DNA of 63,587 nt from WJLG01 sp964602485 (GTDB lineage: Bacteria; Patescibacteriota; Patescibacteriia; Patescibacteriales; WJLG01): the NCBI GenBank assembly GCA_964602485.1, contig CAZRQU010000004.1:1-63587 (forward strand), read 5' to 3'. The notes under the pieces are model-generated. The model made no database searches, was not told the origin of the DNA, and saw only the letters and a program-made list of their open reading frames with translations. Shown here piece after piece: positions 17,161 through 25,706 of this stretch. Numbering within the stretch: position 1 is the first letter of the stretch; every line of letters begins with the position of its first letter. The position numbers and the translations under genes were made by a program.

Positions 17161-17988
17161 ATGAAGTACTCTAAATTATCTTTAATATTCGTTCTTTCTT
17201 TAAGTTTGCTTTTATCCGCTTGTTCTCAGGAAAAAAGCCCTGTTCAGGAAAAAGATAATATTCCAGGATCTGAGGCGTTAGACGAATTGATAGACATTAA
17301 TAAAGATTACGAAAGTCTTAATCAAGAGATTAAAGAAAAATTGGTTTCTTTGGAAAATGGGTTAGACATTAAAGAAGGCAGAGATGCTCTTTGGTGGATA
17401 GATGGTGATGATAATAATATTTTGATCCAAGATCAAGAAAGTTTGGTCGTGGCCAAAAAAGAAAACAACTTTTCTGATGAGTTATATGTTATTGATAGAA
17501 TTTTAAAAAATAACAATTATTCATTGAACAAAAGAAACAGTTCACAGAGTTTGGATGATGATAGTTTTTATGACTATATCCAGGCCTATGAGGATGATAA
17601 GAATGTTTGCATTGCAAAAGCTAGTCCTGACTCCAGCTCGGTTTATTGTGATTCAATGTGTTATGGTTTAACCTTTGTTTGTGCCAGTAAAGAAAAATTA
17701 GAAAAAAGTCGCCAAGAACAATTACCATTTATTAAATTTTTAGGTTTAGAAGATTCTGTTGGTACGGTAAAAGCTCAGGTCGGAGATTTCTACAACGTTA
17801 GTGTTAGCCATAGACGAACTGGTCATTACGCAGTATTGAAAAAGGAAAATAATTCTTTTAGAGAGCTATATAGAGGTCAAGATCTTTTACTTTGTAGTTT
17901 AATAGAAAAAGAAGGCATACCAGAAGAGGTGTCTGGTAAAAAATGCATCAACAATGATAACAGTATCAAAAACATAAGAGGAGAATAA
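17161..17988 (+). CDS. Lipoprotein of unknown function
   Basis: 275 residues. A classical lipoprotein signal peptide ('FVLSLSLLLSAC' with Cys21 as the lipidation site) is followed by a charged linker and a soluble domain with a cluster of Cys ('NVCIAKASPDSSSVYCDSMC') that may form disulphides. It is processed by Lgt, encoded at 54973, and anchored on the outer face of the membrane. No family is recognised. It stands alone behind an AT-rich promoter region and is followed by repeat copy C. Confidence 0.6.
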   Translation: MKYSKLSLIFVLSLSLLLSACSQEKSPVQEKDNIPGSEALDELIDINKDYESLNQEIKEKLVSLENGLDIKEGRDALWWIDGDDNNILIQDQESLVVAKKENNFSDELYVIDRILKNNNYSLNKRNSSQSLDDDSFYDYIQAYEDDKNVCIAKASPDSSSVYCDSMCYGLTFVCASKEKLEKSRQEQLPFIKFLGLEDSVGTVKAQVGDFYNVSVSHRRTGHYAVLKKENNSFRELYRGQDLLLCSLIEKEGIPEEVSGKKCINNDNSIKNIRGE

Positions 17989-17991
17989 ATA

Positions 17992-18062
17992 TTGGGAGCA
18001 GGTCTTGTTTTCCAAAATTTTAAAAATCAGCCCGCAGTCCGCTTCGCGAGACTGTGTTTAAG
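17992..18062 (+). repeat. Two-part dispersed repeat, copy C
   Basis: GGGAGCAGGTCTTG (variant of the first box) and CAGCCCGCAGTCCGCTTCGC (18028-18047) plus GAGACTGTGTTTAAG. It ends 4 bases before the ATG of the NERD gene, so it occupies the position of that gene's leader. Confidence 0.7.
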
Positions 18063-18066
18063 TAAA

Positions 18067-18774
18067 ATGGCGATATTCATTAAACCAAAAGAATATAGGT
18101 TTTATTCTCAACAGAACTATCTTCATATTTCAGAGCTTATAAGTAGAATTGCTTACTACCTAATGTTTGTTGGTTTGTTATTGATCCCTATAATCGTTAT
18201 AGCTGCGATAATGAAAGAGTTTAGCGAATATGGAGTAATAAGTTTTCTGTTTATTTTCATGTTCGCACCTGTTTATTTTATATATTATAAACTTGCAAAA
18301 AAGTTTAATAAAGAGCGAAAGTCTTATAACAAGGGAAGATGGGGGGAGAAATTTTTAAAAGGAAAACTAAGTGAGCTTTCAGATGATTTTTATGTAATAC
18401 CTGGCCTTTTTATAAACAGAAAAAGAGCCAATATAGATTTTATAGTTATGGGCCCGACTGGTATATTTGCTATAGAAACAAAAGAATCTTACTGGCTTGA
18501 AAAGAATAAATTTAACAAAGCTAGGAACAGAATCGCTAGAGATGCAAGATTTTTAAGAGAAGATATATTGGAGCATTTGAAAAAAGATAATAACTTTTAT
18601 GTTCGACCGGTTTTAGTTATAGCCGAAAGAAGGCCTGGTATTAGTATGTATAATTGGACCGCTGTTATGAATAGGAATGAAGTGGTGGAATACGTTGAAA
18701 ATTATAAAAATAAATTACCCGTAAAGTTTTTAGAAGAAGTAAAAATAGAACTCGAGAATTTTTTGAATACATAA
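18067..18774 (+). CDS. Membrane-anchored NERD-domain protein
   Basis: 235 residues. Two hydrophobic segments (about residues 25-50 and 55-75) precede a NERD (nuclease-related) domain with 'ANIDFIVMGPTGIFAIETKE' near residues 118-137. The D...E-x-K arrangement matches the PD-(D/E)xK-like core of the family. NERD proteins are thought to process nucleic acids and are often found in plasmid or accessory regions. The ATG at 18067 was chosen because the upstream in-frame codons lie inside a dispersed repeat. The next gene starts 11 bases after the stop. Confidence 0.8.
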   Translation: MAIFIKPKEYRFYSQQNYLHISELISRIAYYLMFVGLLLIPIIVIAAIMKEFSEYGVISFLFIFMFAPVYFIYYKLAKKFNKERKSYNKGRWGEKFLKGKLSELSDDFYVIPGLFINRKRANIDFIVMGPTGIFAIETKESYWLEKNKFNKARNRIARDARFLREDILEHLKKDNNFYVRPVLVIAERRPGISMYNWTAVMNRNEVVEYVENYKNKLPVKFLEEVKIELENFLNT

Positions 18775-18784
18775 ATTTTGTATC

Positions 18785-19543
18785 ATGAAAAAAATAACCG
18801 CGCTAGTCGCAATAATTTTCATTATACTAATAGTAGTTTTTACTACCAACTTTGAATATGGTAGTTCTTTGGCGAACTTTCAGGACGAGCTGTTTGAAAA
18901 ATACAATTCTGGCGAGGAGATAACTGAACAAGAGGTTAAACGCCTGGAATCTAATCAGTGGGTCACTCTGTCTTACTTTTTAGCTCCGAGCAATTTGGTT
19001 GTTAGGCATTATGCTCTTGCTGACCTGGCACGAGGTGAGAAGAAGAACGAAGAGAAGATAAATAAACTGCTTGAGAAAATGGCTCCGGCCTCGGTTTGGC
19101 TGGAGGGCTATAGCTATTGGCTTTACGCCAAGCCTTTTTTACAAAAATACGCCGATCAATTTGAAGCACAAGATATTCAAGATCGTATTTGTGCCATGGA
19201 TACTATTTTTACAAGAACCGCTTATTTGCGAGATGGTAAATTATATCCGGCGCCTTTTGGTGATCTGCGTGATGTGCCCTTGGAAGAATCTTTGCAAACC
19301 GGCACGACAACATCTGAAGTAAGTACTTTAGTAATTACTAAAGAGAATGACACCTATTATATCAAACCGGCACCGTTAGGTTTTAATATGCATACGCCAG
19401 AAAAAGAAATGGAGATAAAAATAGTGGATGGGGTGCCGGAGAACTTTGAATTCTATGAAGGTTATGACAAGAAGTATAAGAATGCCTTTGAGGAATTTAT
19501 TGATATGCTGGATACAAAAAGAATACTTTCTATTTTTAAATAA
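18785..19543 (+). CDS. Exported or membrane-anchored protein of unknown function
   Basis: 252 residues with an uncleaved-looking N-terminal hydrophobic segment ('ITALVAIIFIILIVVFTT') and a soluble remainder. The first part is helical ('EKINKLLEKMAPASVWLEGY') and the second beta-rich, with 'GFNMHTPEKEMEIKIVDGVP'. No lipobox and no recognised family. It is downstream of the NERD gene by 11 bases and probably cotranscribed. Base composition is closer to the core genome than that of the NERD gene. Confidence 0.5.
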   Translation: MKKITALVAIIFIILIVVFTTNFEYGSSLANFQDELFEKYNSGEEITEQEVKRLESNQWVTLSYFLAPSNLVVRHYALADLARGEKKNEEKINKLLEKMAPASVWLEGYSYWLYAKPFLQKYADQFEAQDIQDRICAMDTIFTRTAYLRDGKLYPAPFGDLRDVPLEESLQTGTTTSEVSTLVITKENDTYYIKPAPLGFNMHTPEKEMEIKIVDGVPENFEFYEGYDKKYKNAFEEFIDMLDTKRILSIFK

Positions 19544-19573
19544 AAGAGTTAGATAACAAATAATATATTGGTA

Positions 19574-19613
19574 AGGGGGTCAGGTCTGCCTGCCTGCCGG
19601 AAGGGAATTGTGA
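19574..19613 (+). repeat. Dispersed repeat, copy D (first box only)
   Basis: GGGGGTCAGGTCTGCCTGCC followed by TGCCGGAAGGGAATTG. It shares the GTCAGGTCTGCCTGCCTGCCGG core with copy B but lacks the CCCGCAGTCCGC box. It precedes the membrane-protein gene at 19631. Confidence 0.65.
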
Positions 19614-19630
19614 ATATTATAAAAAGCAGA

Positions 19631-19963
19631 ATGAAAATAGATAAGTTTAATATAATATTACCAGTTTTGCTTTTTGTATTTTTGATAGTTAGCACTGTCT
19701 TTTTTTATCCAATATTTTTTGAGATATACATTTGCTTCTTTAAGGAAAGGATTACTTCAGATCATTGCGCTTATGCTTATTCAGATATCAAACTTGTAAT
19801 ATTCGACTATATTTTTTCAATAGCCTGGTTTTCATCTTTGGTTTATTTGGTCCGATCTTTTTTTATTAGGTTCAAAAGAGATAAATTTATTTTATTGGGG
19901 GCGCTTGTTGGTGTTATAGCTTTTTTATTGTTATACTTTTTGATAATGAACTATTATGGATAA
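19631..19963 (+). CDS. Small membrane protein of unknown function
   Basis: 110 residues with three hydrophobic segments, two in the first 60 residues and one at the C-terminus. A charged loop contains 'FFKERITSDHC'. The ATG at 19631 was chosen because the upstream codons are repeat sequence. Its stop overlaps the start of the pentapeptide gene by 8 bases, implying coupling. No family recognised. Confidence 0.5.
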   Translation: MKIDKFNIILPVLLFVFLIVSTVFFYPIFFEIYICFFKERITSDHCAYAYSDIKLVIFDYIFSIAWFSSLVYLVRSFFIRFKRDKFILLGALVGVIAFLLLYFLIMNYYG

Positions 19964-20543
19964 TATATATTTCGTAAATGAAAAAAATAATAAAGATAGC
20001 AAGATAAAAGATATATCTCTTGTTGGGTTGAATTTGGAAGATGTTTCTTTTGATGCTTGCAAGCTTGTTAACATAAGTGTTTTGGAATCAACTTTGGATG
20101 TTTTTGAGTTTTTGGATTCTCAGATGGAGCGATGTAATTTTTCCAATTCTAAACTTGAAAAGTGTTATTTTAAAAAATGTTTAGTTTTATCAACCAAGGC
20201 CACCGGAGTAAATTTCTCCGAAGGGGAATTTAAAGATGTTGAATTTAAGAATTGCAAAATAGACTTAGCAGATCTTTATAAAGCAAAGATAAAAAATGTT
20301 CGCTTTAATAACTGTGTTCTTGATAATGCGAATTTTCAAGGAGCTAACTTGAATAATGTTTCTTTTATTAACTCAAGCCTTTTAAACCTTGATCTTTCTC
20401 AGGCAGAATTGAAAAATGTAGACCTTAGAGGCTCTAATATAAATGGCATTAGGATAGAGGTTAATAATTTTAAACATTTAACTATAGATTCTTCGCAAAC
20501 CTTATATTTTGCCGCCCTGCTCGGCTTGAATGTAAAAGAATAA
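19956..20543 (+). CDS. Pentapeptide-repeat protein
   Basis: 195 residues made largely of A(D/N)LXX-type repeats, for example 'ANFQGANLNNVSFINSSLLN' and 'NLDLSQAELKNVDLRGSNIN'. Such sequences fold as a right-handed quadrilateral beta-helix. Family members include DNA mimics that protect gyrase, but most have no assigned role. No membrane segment or fused domain is present. It overlaps the preceding membrane-protein gene by 8 bases, which suggests the two work together. Confidence 0.85.
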   Translation: MDNIYFVNEKNNKDSKIKDISLVGLNLEDVSFDACKLVNISVLESTLDVFEFLDSQMERCNFSNSKLEKCYFKKCLVLSTKATGVNFSEGEFKDVEFKNCKIDLADLYKAKIKNVRFNNCVLDNANFQGANLNNVSFINSSLLNLDLSQAELKNVDLRGSNINGIRIEVNNFKHLTIDSSQTLYFAALLGLNVKE

Positions 20544-20562
20544 AAAATATTGAATAAAATTT

Positions 20563-20979
20563 ATGGGAATGAAAAAAGATATTATTAGACCATTAGCTTT
20601 GGCTGTTATTAGAAAAGGAAATAAAGTGTTGGTGTTTCCGGGCTATGATCATGTTAAAGAGGAAAAATTCTATCGTTTGCTCGGAGGCGGGATCGATTTT
20701 GGAGAAACTTCTCTCAAGGCCGTGAAAAGAGAGATCAAGGAGGAGTTGGCAGCGGAATTGAAGGATATTCGCCTTGAAAAAGTAGTTGAGAATATATTTG
20801 AGTATAATGGGGACAAGGGACATGAGATATGTTTTGTTTATGAGGCGGAATTTGCTGATAGCTTTAATTATGACAAAGAAGAATTTGATATTTTGGATAC
20901 CCCCGGCGAAGAAAAAGCAATTTGGCTTGATATCAATGAAGGACAAGCAAAAAGGATATATCCTGAGAATTGTTTATAA
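20563..20979 (+). CDS. Nudix hydrolase
   Basis: 138 residues (136 if the second ATG at 20569 is used). A complete Nudix box G-x5-E-x7-R-E-x2-E-E lies at residues 42-61 ('GGIDFGETSLKAVKREIKEE'). Nudix enzymes hydrolyse nucleoside diphosphates linked to another group. The substrate cannot be told from the sequence; ADP-sugar and nucleotide-cleaning activities are common. It is followed 7 bases later by a membrane-protein gene and preceded by the pentapeptide gene at 19 bases, so it is likely part of one operon. Confidence 0.92.
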   Translation: MGMKKDIIRPLALAVIRKGNKVLVFPGYDHVKEEKFYRLLGGGIDFGETSLKAVKREIKEELAAELKDIRLEKVVENIFEYNGDKGHEICFVYEAEFADSFNYDKEEFDILDTPGEEKAIWLDINEGQAKRIYPENCL

Positions 20980-20986
20980 AAACATT

Positions 20987-21625
20987 ATGAAAGAAGACAT
21001 TAGAGGTAAAATAAAAGATTACAAAGAATATTTTTATCAAGTATTCTCTTTACAGAAAGGCTTGCATTTATTCTTTCCGTTTTTTGGAATTATCTATTGG
21101 TTGATTTTGAATTTCTTGTATACCTTCTTTTTTGATATGCATTGCGGAAATTTTTTTTGTTATGAACTTTTTGTTATTTTGCCCTCTTTTTTTGCAAGCC
21201 TTTTGATGTTTCTTTTTTTATATCAAGCGGGAGAATTTTTTTATAACAAAGTATTGGATGGTTTTTTTTCTAATTCGGTCGAGTTTCGTTTGGCTAACAT
21301 TTATTATATTATCATTAGTCTTATTTCTTTTTGCATAATAGCTTATATATTCGGCTTGCTTGTAGAAAAAGCTTTCAGTCGAAAATGGGCTCGATGGGTT
21401 TTGCTCAGCTTGTTTATCCTTCTTTTTTTGTTTTTATTATCAATATCTAAAGAAACAGAAATATTTTTATTATTATCACCCTTTCCAATTTGGCCTCTTT
21501 TTATTGTTTTGCGATATTTTGTTAAAAAAGGTAAAATGATCAAAGCATCTTTTATTGTTAGTTCTTTACTCTTGTTTTTGATGATAGCGCTTTTTATTTT
21601 TTCACCAATAATTTTTTATAATTAG
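20987..21625 (+). CDS. Multi-pass membrane protein of unknown function
   Basis: 212 residues, strongly hydrophobic, with about six predicted membrane helices and a short cytoplasmic N-terminus ('MKEDIRGKIKDYKEY'). Two Cys occur close together near residue 45 ('CGNFFC'). The ATG at 20987 starts 8 bases after the Nudix stop. No family is recognised and no conserved polar residues suggest a transporter type. Confidence 0.55.
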   Translation: MKEDIRGKIKDYKEYFYQVFSLQKGLHLFFPFFGIIYWLILNFLYTFFFDMHCGNFFCYELFVILPSFFASLLMFLFLYQAGEFFYNKVLDGFFSNSVEFRLANIYYIIISLISFCIIAYIFGLLVEKAFSRKWARWVLLSLFILLFLFLLSISKETEIFLLLSPFPIWPLFIVLRYFVKKGKMIKASFIVSSLLLFLMIALFIFSPIIFYN

Positions 21626-21651
21626 TATCGTAAACATTTTATTGTTACAGT

Positions 21652-22257
21652 ATGGCAAAAAAACAAATAATATTCATCCATGGTGGGATGACATTCAAGA
21701 ACAAAAAGGAATATATCAATTATCTTAAAACAAGAGATATAAAACTTCATAAATTCGAACGTTGGCATAGTGGATTCTTGGATAAGAAGCTGGGCAAGGA
21801 ATTTGATATAATAAGACCGAGAATGCCCTTGGCTGACAATGCCAAATACGAAGAATGGAAAATAAACTTCGAACGGTACATCCCCTTACTTAAGAGTGGC
21901 GTGATACTGATAGGTGAGTCTTTGGGGGCCACCTTTCTGGCTAAGTATCTTTCGGAAAACAGGTTTCCTAAAAAGATAAAAAAAGTTTTTTTAGTGGCCC
22001 CGCCATTTGATAATTCTTTGAAAGGAGAAGCTTTGGTCGGTGGGTTCAAGTTGAAGGGCGATCTGGCTTTGATAATAAAGAATTGCAAGGATGTTAATTT
22101 ACTTTTTTCTACTACCGATGATTGCGTACCCCTGGAGCATGCCTATAAATATAAACAGAAATTACCAGAAGCTAATTTTGAAATATATGACCATGTTCAG
22201 GGGCACTTCAAGGTTTCTGAGTTGCCAGAGATAGTGAAGATGATAAAAGAGGTCTAA
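21652..22257 (+). CDS. Alpha/beta hydrolase (RBBP9/YdeN-like)
   Basis: 201 residues. The alpha/beta hydrolase triad is visible: Ser90 in 'GESLGA', an Asp at 156-157 ('STTDDCVP') and His185 in 'VQGHF'. The N-terminal 'IIFIHGG' strand forms the oxyanion region. The small size without a lid domain fits the RBBP9/YdeN group, whose physiological substrates are mostly unknown. It is the last gene of the accessory block; the promoter of the threonine-leader transcript follows. Confidence 0.85.
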   Translation: MAKKQIIFIHGGMTFKNKKEYINYLKTRDIKLHKFERWHSGFLDKKLGKEFDIIRPRMPLADNAKYEEWKINFERYIPLLKSGVILIGESLGATFLAKYLSENRFPKKIKKVFLVAPPFDNSLKGEALVGGFKLKGDLALIIKNCKDVNLLFSTTDDCVPLEHAYKYKQKLPEANFEIYDHVQGHFKVSELPEIVKMIKEV

Positions 22258-22340
22258 AGAACGAGAAGGTAGGAAATAGATCAATAAGATTATCTAGATA
22301 CAACCTGTGATAATGAGTTTTGTATAGCTTGTTTTTAGGA

Positions 22341-22368
22341 TTGTATTTTTGAATATTTCTGGTATAAT
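22341..22368 (+). promoter_or_regulatory. Promoter of the threonine-leader transcript
   Basis: TTGTAT (22341-22346), 16-base spacer, TATAAT (22363-22368). The leader ATG lies 8 bases after the -10 box, so the leader mRNA has almost no 5' untranslated region. Confidence 0.7.
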
Positions 22369-22376
22369 ACATTTAT

Positions 22377-22514
22377 ATGATAATAAGCAATAGATCAAAC
22401 CAGAATTTGATGAAGACCGTCAATACGGCCATTTTTGCTTATACTACCACTACCAAGAAGAACAATACCAAGGATGATGATACGTCCGGGAGTGGTTTCA
22501 TATGCAAAACATAG
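22377..22514 (+). CDS. Threonine-rich leader peptide (attenuator)
   Basis: A 45-codon frame right behind a strong promoter. Nine codons are Thr, including four in a row (ACT ACC ACT ACC, codons 23-26), in the context 'AIFAYTTTTKKNNTKDDDTS'. A translation start at the internal ATG (codon 12) would keep all the Thr codons in the key region. The frame ends shortly before a rho-independent terminator. The layout is that of amino-acid operon leader peptides such as thrL, where ribosome stalling on Thr codons decides between terminator and antiterminator. Confidence 0.75.
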   Translation: MIISNRSNQNLMKTVNTAIFAYTTTTKKNNTKDDDTSGSGFICKT

Positions 22515-22573
22515 GAGATAGATCCAAATAGACATAAAAGAAACCGCTTCCAAAAAAGGAGGCGGTTTTTTAA
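22447..22573 (+). promoter_or_regulatory. Threonine-responsive transcription attenuator
   Basis: Three mutually exclusive pairings are visible. Region 1 (ACCACTACC, in the Thr codons) pairs with region 2 (GGGAGTGGT, 22487-22495). Region 2 extended (GGGAGTGGTTT, 22487-22497) pairs over 11 bp with region 3 (AAACCGCTTCC, 22541-22551). Region 3 pairs with region 4 (GGAGGCGGTTT) to form the terminator with a T-run. A ribosome stalled at the Thr codons would mask region 1, allow 2:3 pairing and permit read-through. Confidence 0.75.
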
Positions 22574-22625
22574 AAGATCGGAACTATAGTTAATGTACCT
22601 TTAAATATGAAAGGGAGGAAAGAAA

Positions 22626-24389
22626 ATGTCTTTCAACCAAGCTAATTTCGTTGGCCGAAAATGTGTCATGAGAACGGGGAGCGGTATTTGCAGGACGCCT
22701 GACGACCTTTTGGAAAGCCCTTTGTTGGCCAAGGTCGTGGGTAAATTCGTTCGGCATCTGCGTGAACGCGAGTCAAGGCTTTTGTCAGTTTTTGGCGCGG
22801 TGGGAGCGGATGGTGATGGGATCGGCAGGCTGATCAAGGTCTTTCAGGCCTTGGATCAGACGCCGATCGAAGAGGTCGTTTCCGAGCATCCGGAAATGAG
22901 AGAATTTTTGCAGGATCCGGAGCTACTCAATGATCTTGTGGAACATCTTTATAACTACTGGCGCAGTTTTGAAAGATTTTTGGTCTGCGATTCGAAGGAG
23001 GGAGATCCCGGAAAGAGTCCTTATCGGATCTTTGCTGATACGGTTGAACAGCTTGACCACTTGGTGCGGGCTGTTTATCGGGATGTTCAAAGGAATATCA
23101 TCGGCAGGGGTTGCAAGGTGTATCGCCAAGTTTGCGCCAGCGCTCAGGTGGGATTGATCGCTGAGCCAAAGGATTGGCCTTGTCCGGATGGCCCTTATGC
23201 GGTTCTTCGAGAGGTTCTGATGATCAGGCAGATACTTTTGAATCCGCCCTTGATCATTGATCCGTCAATGAACAAACGGACCGGGCAATTCACTCGAGTG
23301 AGCACCAATCCTTTGGAAGGTTTGAACATTGAAGAAGACAAATGGCTTTGCTATCCGGCCAAAGTCGGAGAGCTTTTGATCCATGTCTTTTTCAACCAGA
23401 GCGTCATTGACTTGGGTTGTTCTTTGGCCAATTTATTCGAACTGGCAGATGAAGAGGATCTTGCAAAAGCGCCGGATGCGGTTTACGTTTTCGGGGCTTC
23501 GGGAGATGATCTGGCCAGGTACGGTTCATTGCCAACGGTCTTTTTCGATGACGAGGAGAACGATCTATTGGTGGCAGCTGTGCCGGGCGATCCTCAATTC
23601 GGATACTTCGGGTATCTGAAGAAGATGATCCTTACTCTGCACAATGTGGTTATGATGAAGCGCGGGCATATGCCTTATCACGGAGCAATGGTCAACATTA
23701 CTCTAAAGAATGGAAGTTCGGCCACGGTTCTATTGATCGGCGATACCGGTGCCGGCAAATCCGAGACCCTGGAAGCCTTTCGTGTTTTGAGTGAGGAACA
23801 TATTCGGGATATGACTATCATTGCCGATGATATGGGATCGCTCAAAATAGATAAGGAAAGGGGCTTGCTTGGCTACGGCACGGAGATCGGAGCCTTTGCT
23901 CGCTTGGATGATCTGCCACGCTCTTTTGCTCTTGAGCAAATTGATCGGGCGATCGTGATGAGTGCTCACAAGACGAATGCCAGAGTGGTATTGCCAGTGA
24001 CGACATTGGCCAACATTCTCAAAGGTTGGAGGGTGGACTTCATCTTCTATGCTAATAATTACGAGGACATTGGCGATAGTCGCCCGATAATAGAGCGCTT
24101 TGATTCGGCCGAGACTGCCTTAAAGGTCTTTTCCGAAGGCAAGGTGATGGCCAAAGGGACTACGACCGACACTGGTGTTGTTAGTAAGTATTGGGCAAAT
24201 ATTTTCGGAGCGCCGCAATACCGAGAACTGCACGACGAGCTGGCTGAAAAGCATCTTGAAGCCGCTTTTCAAGAAGGTATCTTTATGGGTCAGATCAGAA
24301 CCAGGCTGGGTCTTGCCGGCTGGGAAATGAAAGGGCCGGAAGAAACAGCCAAGGCTATGTTAGACATTATTTCTAAACAAAAGGATTAG
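22626..24389 (+). CDS. HPrK/PEPCK-superfamily P-loop protein under threonine attenuation
   Basis: 587 residues. The C-terminal third holds a P-loop 'LIGDTGAGKSETLEAFRVL' near residues 370-388 and an 'IIADDMGSLKID' strand near 398-409. This is the order and spacing of the HPr kinase/PEP carboxykinase fold (G-x-x-G-x-G-K-S-E ... ADD). The N-terminal about 340 residues are not recognised. It lacks the HPr kinase N-domain and the standard PEPCK substrate motifs. A strong ribosome site precedes the ATG. A Thr-rich leader and attenuator control it, which points to a role in threonine (or aspartate-family) metabolism, possibly as a small-molecule kinase. That role is inference. Confidence 0.65.
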   Translation: MSFNQANFVGRKCVMRTGSGICRTPDDLLESPLLAKVVGKFVRHLRERESRLLSVFGAVGADGDGIGRLIKVFQALDQTPIEEVVSEHPEMREFLQDPELLNDLVEHLYNYWRSFERFLVCDSKEGDPGKSPYRIFADTVEQLDHLVRAVYRDVQRNIIGRGCKVYRQVCASAQVGLIAEPKDWPCPDGPYAVLREVLMIRQILLNPPLIIDPSMNKRTGQFTRVSTNPLEGLNIEEDKWLCYPAKVGELLIHVFFNQSVIDLGCSLANLFELADEEDLAKAPDAVYVFGASGDDLARYGSLPTVFFDDEENDLLVAAVPGDPQFGYFGYLKKMILTLHNVVMMKRGHMPYHGAMVNITLKNGSSATVLLIGDTGAGKSETLEAFRVLSEEHIRDMTIIADDMGSLKIDKERGLLGYGTEIGAFARLDDLPRSFALEQIDRAIVMSAHKTNARVVLPVTTLANILKGWRVDFIFYANNYEDIGDSRPIIERFDSAETALKVFSEGKVMAKGTTTDTGVVSKYWANIFGAPQYRELHDELAEKHLEAAFQEGIFMGQIRTRLGLAGWEMKGPEETAKAMLDIISKQKD

Positions 24390-24411
24390 AAAGAACATCC
24401 TTTTGATGAAC

Positions 24412-24456
24412 AAAAGGCCTTTTCCCGGGAGACATCCTATGGAAAAGGCCTTTTTA
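24412..24456. terminator. Bidirectional rho-independent terminator
   Basis: A 14-bp perfect stem (AAAAGGCCTTTTCC / GGAAAAGGCCTTTT) between the converging gene ends at 24389 (+) and 24477 (-), with T-runs on both strands. Confidence 0.85.
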
Positions 24457-24476
24457 TATTTTCGATATCCAGATAA

Positions 24477-25664
24477 TTATTCAAATAATTCAGCCTTGAT
24501 GGCTATCAGTTTGTCATCTCCTTCGTTCAAGCTGCCGCGTCCGTCTTGATTGCTGGTGGTGATGTATATCCGGCCGTCCGGTCCTTGGCGAATAGCTCTT
24601 AAGCGTCCAAGATCCTGGCGGAAGTTCATTTTAAGTTCGGTTAAACTTTCCTCTTCGATGTTAGCTTCGTAGATAGCTTCGCCCCGAAGTCCAGCGAAGA
24701 GCAGCTTATTACCTATGATTTCAGCTCCAGCCGGCGCCCAGGTGTCGTCCCGGCCTGATTGAATAACCGGTCCGGTCGTACCTTGAATTACTTTCTCGCC
24801 CCGACTTTCCGGCCAGCCGTAATTGGCGCCCGGTTTTATCAAGTTGATCTCATCTTGTCCGGAGTCGGTAACCGACGGCCCGTGTTCTGCAGACCAGAGA
24901 CGACCTTGATCATCCCAGGCTAAACCTTGAGGGTTGCGGTGACCGTAGGAGTAAACAGCATTGCCAAAGGGATTATCGTTCGGTACTGAACCATCGTCAT
25001 TAATTCTAAGTATCTTTCCGGCTAAAGAGTCTTTATTTTGCGCTAATTGTTCATTGGTGGCGTCGCCGGTTGTAATGTAAAGATATCCATCGGGGCCAAA
25101 TTCTATTCGTCCGCCATCATGGTATTTGGCACCCGGGATATTATCCAGTATGACCATTTTATCTTCAAGTTCGTTCTTTTCTTCATTGAAGCGGTATCTT
25201 TCTACTCTATTAATAAGACCATTCTCGATCTCGGCGGTTAGGTAAAGGTAGAGGTATCCATTTTTCGGATAATTGGGATGTAAAGCCATCCCCAGCAGTC
25301 CGCCTTCACCAATATGTTTAACCCCTTCTATCTTTATTTTTTTCTCGGCATCATCTTTGATGCGCAATAGGTCGCCAGACCTTTCCGTAACCAGTATGTC
25401 GCCTCCCGGCAAGAAAGCTATTTCCCAAGGAATGTTTAGATCTTGGGCGATCACTTCCATATTCGGTTCATCATTTGATGTTTCATCCTCCTTTTGTTTG
25501 TTTTCTCCTTTAGGTCTTTCTAGGTTTTTGAGTTGCAAACCGGATCCTATTTCAGTTTTGGTGGGTGAGAAGAACAAAGAGTATAAGCGGTCTTTGAAGT
25601 AGTATCCACTAGCCACGAGGACAGCGATAACTACTATCGGTATTAGGATGTTTATTTTTTTCAT
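24477..25664 (-). CDS. PQQ-dependent sugar dehydrogenase family protein (YliI/soluble GDH-like)
   Basis: 395 residues. An N-terminal membrane anchor ('INILIPIVVIAVLVASGYYF') is followed by a six-bladed beta-propeller with the family motifs 'LNIPWEIAFLPGGDILVTER', 'GEGGLLGMALHPNYP', 'GGRIEFGPDGYLYITTGD' and 'GHRNPQGLAWD'. Relatives oxidise aldose sugars with bound PQQ and act outside the cytoplasm. No PQQ biosynthesis gene is in the window, so cofactor would have to be scavenged or the protein serves another propeller function. It is a single-gene unit ending in a shared terminator. Confidence 0.9.
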   Translation of the reverse strand: MKKINILIPIVVIAVLVASGYYFKDRLYSLFFSPTKTEIGSGLQLKNLERPKGENKQKEDETSNDEPNMEVIAQDLNIPWEIAFLPGGDILVTERSGDLLRIKDDAEKKIKIEGVKHIGEGGLLGMALHPNYPKNGYLYLYLTAEIENGLINRVERYRFNEEKNELEDKMVILDNIPGAKYHDGGRIEFGPDGYLYITTGDATNEQLAQNKDSLAGKILRINDDGSVPNDNPFGNAVYSYGHRNPQGLAWDDQGRLWSAEHGPSVTDSGQDEINLIKPGANYGWPESRGEKVIQGTTGPVIQSGRDDTWAPAGAEIIGNKLLFAGLRGEAIYEANIEEESLTELKMNFRQDLGRLRAIRQGPDGRIYITTSNQDGRGSLNEGDDKLIAIKAELFE

Positions 25665-25706
25665 ATTATATCTTTAATATTGATCATATATTTAGTTTAA
25701 CATCAT

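Noticed and set aside
15205..19613. CRISPR array
   Set aside because: The repeats are few, uneven in spacing (about 1 kb), and separated by genes rather than spacers; no cas genes are present.
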